64,000 nt of DNA from Anaspis maculata (lineage: Eukaryota; Arthropoda; Insecta; Coleoptera; Scraptiidae): contig OX421962.1 in NCBI GenBank assembly GCA_949128115.1, forward strand, positions 14,893,262 to 14,957,261, in the 5' to 3' direction. This document shows, in pieces, positions 57,501 to 64,000 of the stretch. The number at the start of each line of letters is the position of its first letter. Position 1 is the stretch's first letter. The translations under genes and the position numbers were made by a program. Below the pieces are notes generated by a model. That model saw nothing but the letters and a program-made list of their open reading frames with translations, did no database searches and was not told the DNA's origin.

Positions 57501-58020
57501 TTTTTCCACGAGGAGGTCAGTATGACTCCGATTACGCTAATTAATTAGAGGACTGTGATTTGATTTAAGATAGGATATTTAAAGAAATCTCCCACTGACT
57601 AGGGTAGGATTAAGGACCTGTGTATCAATTGTCTTCTCTCTGTTATGACTTTGTTGTAATAAACAGGATTGTGGTTGACTTTCGTGTTATATCTCTCTGT
57701 TTAGTACCTGTTCTCTTGTGTCACTTATCAATGAAAGAACAAGCGGTTATGAATTAATTTGACAACGTAGGGGAAAGTGAAATGGGACTCTATCAGCGGA
57801 GCTTCTCGTACTGTCACTTTCTTTGACAGAGCCAGTGAAAGGGTTAGTGAAAGGAAAGGGGTGGCTCTATTAGCGGAGTCCACCTCAGTGTTTGTGAATC
57901 TACTGTAAGAGGCCAGACAGCAGTTAAGTATGGTTTACACTTTTGTTAGACGATCACGCCGGAATGTCAACTGACGGGTTAGGAGAAAGGGGTTGTACCG
58001 TTACAGTACGTTTGAAACTT
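54560..58020. other. 3.4 kb non-coding segment, GC-richer, unassigned
   Basis: This stretch has lower AT content than most of the window and contains scattered splice-donor-like and AATAAA sequences (for example AATAAACAG near 57657), but no open frame with a recognisable domain. It could be the remains of a non-coding LTR-type element or untranslated host exons. I could not find matching terminal repeats by eye. Confidence 0.3.
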
Positions 58021-58180
58021 TTACATAACTTGTGGGCTAAACTTAGAAATCACCGAGGAAATTACTATGCGCACGAGTAGTGCAAATATCCACTTTCCTA
58101 AAAACGGATTGTACCTACCCACCGTCCCACCTAATGAGTAGTGACAAAAACCGTAAGATGAGGAAGTGATAAACTTACCT

Positions 58181-58239
58181 TTTGTGGAGTCCCTGGTAGA
58201 AATCAAAACAGCATCCAGTTGGACCTTTTCTTCCTTCAT
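58181..58239 (-). CDS. Possible first coding exon of an unknown minus-strand gene
   Basis: An ATG at 58239 opens a 20-codon frame (MKEEKVQLDAVLISTRDSTK) that runs into a perfect donor AAAG|GTAAGT at about 58181. The upstream sequence is GC-rich with a GGTTTT-type run (58406-58470). No downstream exon could be matched and no family is recognised, so this may be coincidence. Confidence 0.2.
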
Positions 58240-58825
58240 CGGGGCTCCAGCCTGGCGAGTAGCAGTAGTCCACGCTCCATGCCGAGCTCCATGCTCTACT
58301 GTTTCTTATTTTCCTTTGTGCCGGTACTTCATGGTTGAAGACGCCGGCCTCGACGCCGGCGAAAATGACACTCCGACACCTCTGACCTGACACCTCGTAA
58401 CTACTTCTTGGTTTTGGTATCTGTGGTTTTGGTTTTGATTTGGTTTTGGCGTTTTGGTTTGGTTTTTTTTTCCCGGATACTTTACTGGGATAAGTGGAAC
58501 TACTCCTACTCCTAACCCTAACCCGCCAAACTAACAGTTGTTGAAATCTCCCGAAAGATCATTCTCAGTTCACAGTCACCGAGTGGCGAGACTGGCGAGT
58601 GCCGAGTCACCAAGTCCAAACCACCGAATGTGAACCGACAACCAAGTCCAATATCGTGGGAGATTATGGTGGGAGCGTGAGATCCAAGATTATCTTGGCC
58701 AAGGGTGATAGCGGTCTTGAAATGGCAAAATTGGCTGTCTACATCAATCACTCGGCTAGAATGCTGCATACCTTTAGGTAGGTACCTATATCTCACTATT
58801 TGTAGGTACCTCGGTAGGTACTATA

Positions 58826-59905
58826 CAGGATGGCCCAACGAAAACAGAACAGAGGGGTTTTCGGACATTTCACCTCATTTTTTTGAAAAAAGCTCAGACA
58901 GGTCAATTTTCATATCGAGGGAGACATCTGAAACATACATTGGCAAATTTTTATCTTCAGCCCCCTCACCCCTACCCACCTCAACTTCAGAATTCCGAAA
59001 GACACCATCTACTTTGCGATACATCAAATCAAAGAGAATCAAATTACTTTTTTGAAAAAAATATTTTCAAAATTTTCAACCCCACCCCCCACTTCCTTTT
59101 CTCTGACTGTCCCATTTTCTATTCTCGATCCTTCAATTCTCCTCAATCAAATCAGCGTCATCCTAAATAGCATCTAAGAAGAAAATTTTCGGTGGAGAAA
59201 AGTGCTACTCAAATTCACTCCCTTCCTCTCCCCCACCCCAACTTCAAAATTAACCAGACACCACCTACTTTGTGATACATCGAATTGAAGGAAATTGATT
59301 TCTCTTTCTGAAAACATTTTTTTTCAAATCTCCCCCCCCCCTCCCCTAATAAATTGAACATTCTGAGTATTTTAGGGGGAAAATGGCTTCTTGAAGATTC
59401 TGAAAATATTTTATTCAGTGAGAGAATTCAATTCCCTTCAATTTGATGTATCACAAAGTAGGAAGTGTCATTTTAGATTTTGAAGTTGGGGTGGGGGAGT
59501 GAAGGGGTGAATTTGGGTGGCACTTCTTACACAGAAAATTTTCTCCCTCGATGCTGTGCAGGATGACGTTGACTGACCTGAAGAGAATTAAGAGGTCGAG
59601 AATATTACATTGGAAACTCAGACAATTTTGGGAAGAAGGGGGTCGGGGTTGGAAGTTATAGAAATATTTTATTCAGAAAGAGAATTTAATTCTCTTCAAT
59701 TTGATGTGTCGCAAGGTGGGTGGTGTCATTTGAAACTTCGAAGTTGGGGTGGGTGCGTGGGGGTGAGGCGGCTAAAGATAGAAATTCGCCAATGTATGTT
59801 TAGATGTCCCCCTTGGTATAAAAATCGACCTGTCCAAGCTTTTTTCAGAAAACTAAGGTGAAATGCCCGAAAACCCCTCTGTTCTGTTTTCGTTGGGCCA
59901 CCCTG
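58826..59905. mobile_element. TA-flanked foldback element related to the 39636-46645 element
   Basis: Ends CAGGATGGCCCAACGAAAACAGAACAGAGGGG and ...CCCCTCTGTTCTGTTTTCGTTGGGCCACCCTG are flanked by TA. The arms carry the same about 180 bp module (ATTTGATGT(A/G)TC(A/G)CAA.GT.GG.GGTGTCATTT..A..TT.GAAGTTGGGGTGGG) more than once in each orientation, as in the intron-1 element and in 36763-38653. Confidence 0.82.
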
Positions 59906-59969
59906 TATTATGTGGGTACATAGATTATGTAAACAAGCACACTAGCGCCCCCTCTATACCTACAGATTA

Positions 59970-60124
59970 CAGGGTGTCTAATATTGAAATATGGGATAAT
60001 CCCATCACATTGTTTGATGATTGGTCAAAAAACTGTCATGGCGCCTTTCTCCGTATTTCTCGACCAATAGCAAAAAAGCGTGATGGGACCTTTTCCCATC
60101 ACACATTTCAAAATTAGACACCCA
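59970..60124. mobile_element. Short MITE (CAGGGTGTCTAAT)
   Basis: Termini CAGGGTGTCTAATATTGAAATATGGGA...CCCATCAC and their inverted counterpart ending TAGACACCC enclose about 65 bp. Confidence 0.7.
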
Positions 60125-61183
60125 GAGGTGTTCCAGGCCAGGTAAACAGAAGAAGAAGAAGAATACAAAATTTGTCCCTTATACTCGCTTCCTAAGAAAG
60201 ATACAAGGTGCAAGGAAGGTGTCAAAGTTCACAAAAAAGCATATAGGTATAGGTACCTTAGTAACTGCTGCCTCGCGCGCTGCAATACGAGAATAAAACG
60301 CATAAGCTTGGTTTATGGCGTTTTCGACTGGCCAGAACGGAGCCAGCAGTTCAGTTGCAAAATGGCTATCACTGATTGGGTGAGGATTTTCGAGAACCAA
60401 TCGAATCCTCTGATTTTAGAGGCGAACTGGTTCGGCTCTAGAAGTATATGGGCTCTAGTGACTCGAAAGCTGGATTCCAAGCTGACACCTGTATGTGCAT
60501 GCATCACCTCATTGTGAAGTACAGAAGCTATATTGTAGGTTGCCTGTATTACTTGAGCGAAGAATAAAAGCACGCTACAAGAATAGGGTGGTTGCATTTA
60601 GAGAGAGATTGTTGGCAAAATCTCAATAGTGTCATTGTCATTATCTGTCAAGTTTCATCCACATCGGAGTCAACGTCAACCGGACTAACCTCATCACTAA
60701 ATACCTACTGTCATTTTTACGTGTTTTGTTCGCATACTGTTTTGTTCGGCGTTTACGAGATCAGATTGTGATTTATAATTTTAACAAGGCCTTACACCTG
60801 TTATGTGTCCCAAAATGCAATTCCCTAACAAACGTCAAAACATAACTCGATCCTTGCGCTGCCTGCCGGTGATCAGGAGAACGAATTTCATGCAATCATA
60901 CCTTATTGTACAGTTATCGTATTCTTTTCTGGCACTCTTGAGTCTTGACACGTTCGTTCCTATAAACTGTTTTAGACTTTTTTTACGACGAGTTCAGAAC
61001 ACCCTATATGTATACATAGAATAGCGCATTTTCCAGATTTTAGCATTCTGGATCTATAATAGATCTATATCTCTGGTGATAATCCAGAATTATCACTTTT
61101 TATTGTTGATATTTCTGTAGATGAATCTCCCTGGTGTGTACTCTGTCCAATAAATATGCACTTTCAAGCCCTGGCCTCGTAAG
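60125..61183. other. Intergenic DNA, no gene recognised
   Basis: No recognisable domain in any frame. A short AGAAGAAGAAGAAGAA run lies at about 60148. Confidence 0.35.
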
Positions 61184-61185
61184 TA

Positions 61186-62668
61186 AAGTGCTCGCCAATT
61201 GAAATGGTCCACCCAAAAAATACAGTCACATTCAAAGTGTCATAACTTTTGAATAAATTAACTATTTTGAATCGTTTTATGTTTTCTAGTTTGCTCACGT
61301 ATCGGACTACAACATGTCATGGACTATTTTTGGTACAAGTGTTTCGTATTGATTATAGAGGGCCGTCAATCAGGTACCGCAAAAATGGAAAAGTTTGAAC
61401 AGGTCCCATTTCACAGAAACTAGATTTTGGTTTTCTCAAAGTATTTCAGGGAAGTTGTTATACCCATAACTCGGATCGTTTTTAAAAAAATTTGCGTATC
61501 TGCTTCAATTACAGGGTGATCTCAAAAATGTAACCTTTTAGTTTTGCACTAATAACTTTATTCGTTGTTGGCCGATTTTGGACAATGAGGGCTCTTGTTG
61601 AAGCTAAAAGGCTCAGGTCAGAAGAATCGAGGATCAGAATTGACATTAGATGAAAGTTTTGGGAAAGGGATTGAATCAAAAGTGACTCAAATAACAAACT
61701 TGCTAGAGATACGGTTTAGGGAAGGTATTGAAAAAATAACAACTTGTCTTCAAACAAACCATTCCTTCTGAATATTTTGAGGTGTTTCCCATTTGTATGG
61801 GGCAGAAATTCTGGAAATGAATCCAATTCAGAAATGGATGCTTCCAACGAAGAATACTGGACGTTTTTCACCTAAAAATAGACGTAACCTGGGTTACGAA
61901 GATCAGAACTGGTGCCTATCTCTTTAAATGTGAAGAAAACATCCGACAATAAGAAGGTAACCTAGGTTACGTGCATTTTCAGTCGAGGAAGGTTCGATAT
62001 TATCTTCTGGAAAGTGAATTTGTAAAATGGGTCCCCCATCGACAATTTTCATCACTTAAAATCGGAAAATACCTCAAAATGTTCGAAAATAAAAGTCTGA
62101 TTGGAGGCAAGTTGATTTTTATTTAGTTCTTTCCATCAACCTGATTTCTAGGGTGCTTCATATTTAGGTCACTTTTGATTCCTTCGCTTTTTCAAAATTT
62201 TTGTCTCCAGTCAGTTCCGATCCTCGAGCCTTCTTATCTGAGTCTTAAGCTTCAACAAGAGTCCTTATTTTCCAAAATCGACCAACAATTGAAATAGATA
62301 TAAATGCCAGACCAGAAGGTTGCATTTTTGAGATCACTGTGTAATTGGAAGAGATAGATTCAAAATTTTTGAAACTACCTCAAGGTATGGGAACAACATA
62401 TTTCCTAAAACACTTGGAAAAAACCAAAAACCATTTTTTGTAAATAGGGACCAGTTCAAACTTTTCCATTTTTGCAGTACCTGATTGAGCGCCCTGTATA
62501 TTTGATACGAAACACCTGTACCAAAAACGGCCCATGACATGATGTGATCCAATCCGTGAGCTAATCAGAAAACATGAAACGATTCAAAATAGTTTATTCA
62601 TTAAAGAGTTATGTCACTTTGAATGTGACTACATTTTTTGGGTGGACCATTTCAATTGGCGAGCACTT
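61186..62668. mobile_element. TA-flanked foldback element (AAGTGCTCGCCAATTG)
   Basis: Ends AAGTGCTCGCCAATTGAAATGGTCCACCC and their complement are flanked by TA (61184-61185 and 62669-62670). The arms run about 61186-61730 and 62110-62668. The block ACAGGGTGATCTCAAAAATG (about 61513) and its mirror (about 62320) mark a possible second element nested symmetrically. No coding capacity. Confidence 0.85.
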
Positions 62669-62689
62669 TAATTACTAGACGTAGGTAAA

Positions 62690-64000
62690 TATATTACTTT
62701 TCCGGCCCCCCACCAACATGGGAGGGAAAGTATTGTGATCGTGCAGAAAAAAGTTTCAAAATTTCGACGAATCCATCCATTTTGAAGTCCCCCAAGACGA
62801 TTGGGACCATTTTCAGAATGATGTCTGTCTGTCTGTGTGTGTGTCTGTTTGTAATCTTCCACGATAGCTGCCGAACCATTGATCCGATAGACTTGAAATT
62901 TGATATGCAGAAATGGTTTTGCTGTAGAATGACCGAATTGGTTTTTGGCTGTCATCTGTCAAACGAAAGTGTCATTATCAAAAACGACAGAAGATACATC
63001 TCACGGGATTCAACTTGCGGTATGTCATTGAAAGGCATGTGGAAAACTGTATTCAAAATGGTTGAAAGCAATAATTTCTCCATCCATCATCAGTCAAATA
63101 ATGAAAAATATCAAAGTTCAAAACTTTGCCATTTCATTATTCAAAATTCATCTGATGTTTTTTTTTCTTTATTAAATTTTATTGAAGTGTATAAATATGA
63201 TAAATACAAAGACAGAAAAAGTAAAACATGCGAAAGAAAAGAAACAATCTCGTCCAAATTATCTGTTAACGGTAATGTGCCTAGGACGCTAATAGCGTTT
63301 TCACTAATCTGATGAATTTAAACCAAATTCGGCTGGAAGCAACACAGCAAAAGAATCAAATCAATGCTGAAGTTGGAGTTTTCCATCGTTCCCCGGACAG
63401 GCGCTATGAATTTTCGAACTTTTTCCTGGCCGATATCGGCGGGACTGGCCCGTTAACCTGCTTTTGGCCCATTTCATTTCTTTGGATACCAAATAAACCT
63501 GTGAGCTTTGTTATATCAGCCTGACAAATTTTATAGGTATCTACGTCAAACTGACGGTCACACGATGTTACTGATAAGGGTGTACCTTGAAGTTCGTGGT
63601 GCACCCCCTTTTGTGTATATTTTTTGTGAGGTTTAAGGCAACAGCTGGCTCTGATCCTTTGTTATTTGGAGCTTCGATAAGCATCTTATTGTGTTTCTTC
63701 AAGCCTTGTTGTAGCTTTCGGGACTCCAGTATCCATTGACGTGTGCAACTCTCTTATGTGGTTTAGTACCAGGACCCCATGGTGTCTTCCAGTCTTCCCG
63801 TCATTAGAAGCAGCCCTGATGGGTCTCCTACTTTCCTCGTTTTGTAGCTTTCAAATATCTTATTGAGTGCCTTATTTTGGGTTTGCTTTTGTCATCTGAG
63901 GCTAAAGCAGACGCATACCATTTCTGTCGGCAGCGGCCCAGCGGCCAAGAAAAAATTGAGGTGTAGATATAATCTGAAGCCCTGTCGGTCCCTTGAGTTA
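62690..64000. other. Unclassified repeat-like DNA to the window end
   Basis: About 62695-63000 contains GGCCCCCCACCAACATGGGAGGGAAAGTATTG followed by a (TCTG)n/(TG)n run (62821-62850), a layout typical of an interspersed insect repeat. The 176-codon frame at 62782-63312 crosses this microsatellite and has no recognised domain. The last 450 bp show nothing I can identify. Confidence 0.35.

Noticed and set aside
62782..63312. A 176-codon plus-strand frame
   Set aside because: It crosses a TCTG/TG microsatellite and an interspersed-repeat-like segment, and no domain is recognisable.

Overview
This window is from an insect nuclear genome. The evidence is a single-exon divergent ionotropic receptor gene, a split gene of the insect-restricted Osiris family, an errantivirus-type Ty3/gypsy element with an env gene, several LINE clades, and a very dense load of inverted-repeat (foldback/MITE) elements with TA target sites. 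I cannot fix the insect order from sequence alone.

Layout. 1-7630: the 3' part of an env-bearing Ty3/gypsy element (RT, RNase H, integrase, env in two frames, 3' LTR). Its pol gene is split at 1499-3281 by a 1.8 kb foldback element, and its LTR abuts a reverse-strand BEL/Pao gag-like fragment (7606-7887). 8645-10384: an intact intronless ionotropic receptor gene. 10.7-19.5 kb: nested foldback elements with three broken LINE fragments. 21.7-46.8 kb: one host gene on the minus strand, reconstructed here as an Osiris gene of five exons. Its AUG is assembled across a splice junction, its exon phases close to exactly 265 codons, and its introns hold almost only transposons. 47.3-51.3 kb: a TA-flanked transposon with long arms and the remains of a DUF4817-type transposase. 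52.3-64 kb: further foldback elements, a tRNA-like segment and several kilobases of unassigned non-coding DNA.

The most notable mobile element is a 5.3 kb LINE (40055-45385, minus strand) in Osiris intron 1. It has a perfect 13-14 bp target duplication and a (TAA)n-type tail. Its gag-like ORF1 and endonuclease-RT ORF2 lie in the same frame, separated by one UAG, with no AUG before the endonuclease domain. Stop-codon readthrough or reinitiation is therefore the simplest way to make ORF2.

Across the window, unrelated foldback families carry near-identical copies of a GCCGCCATCTTG / CAAGATGGCGGC motif, which resembles the YY1/Pleiohomeotic binding site. All calls rest on reading the sequence and on family knowledge. 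No database search was run, and most repeat boundaries are accurate only to within a few to tens of bases unless a target duplication is quoted.
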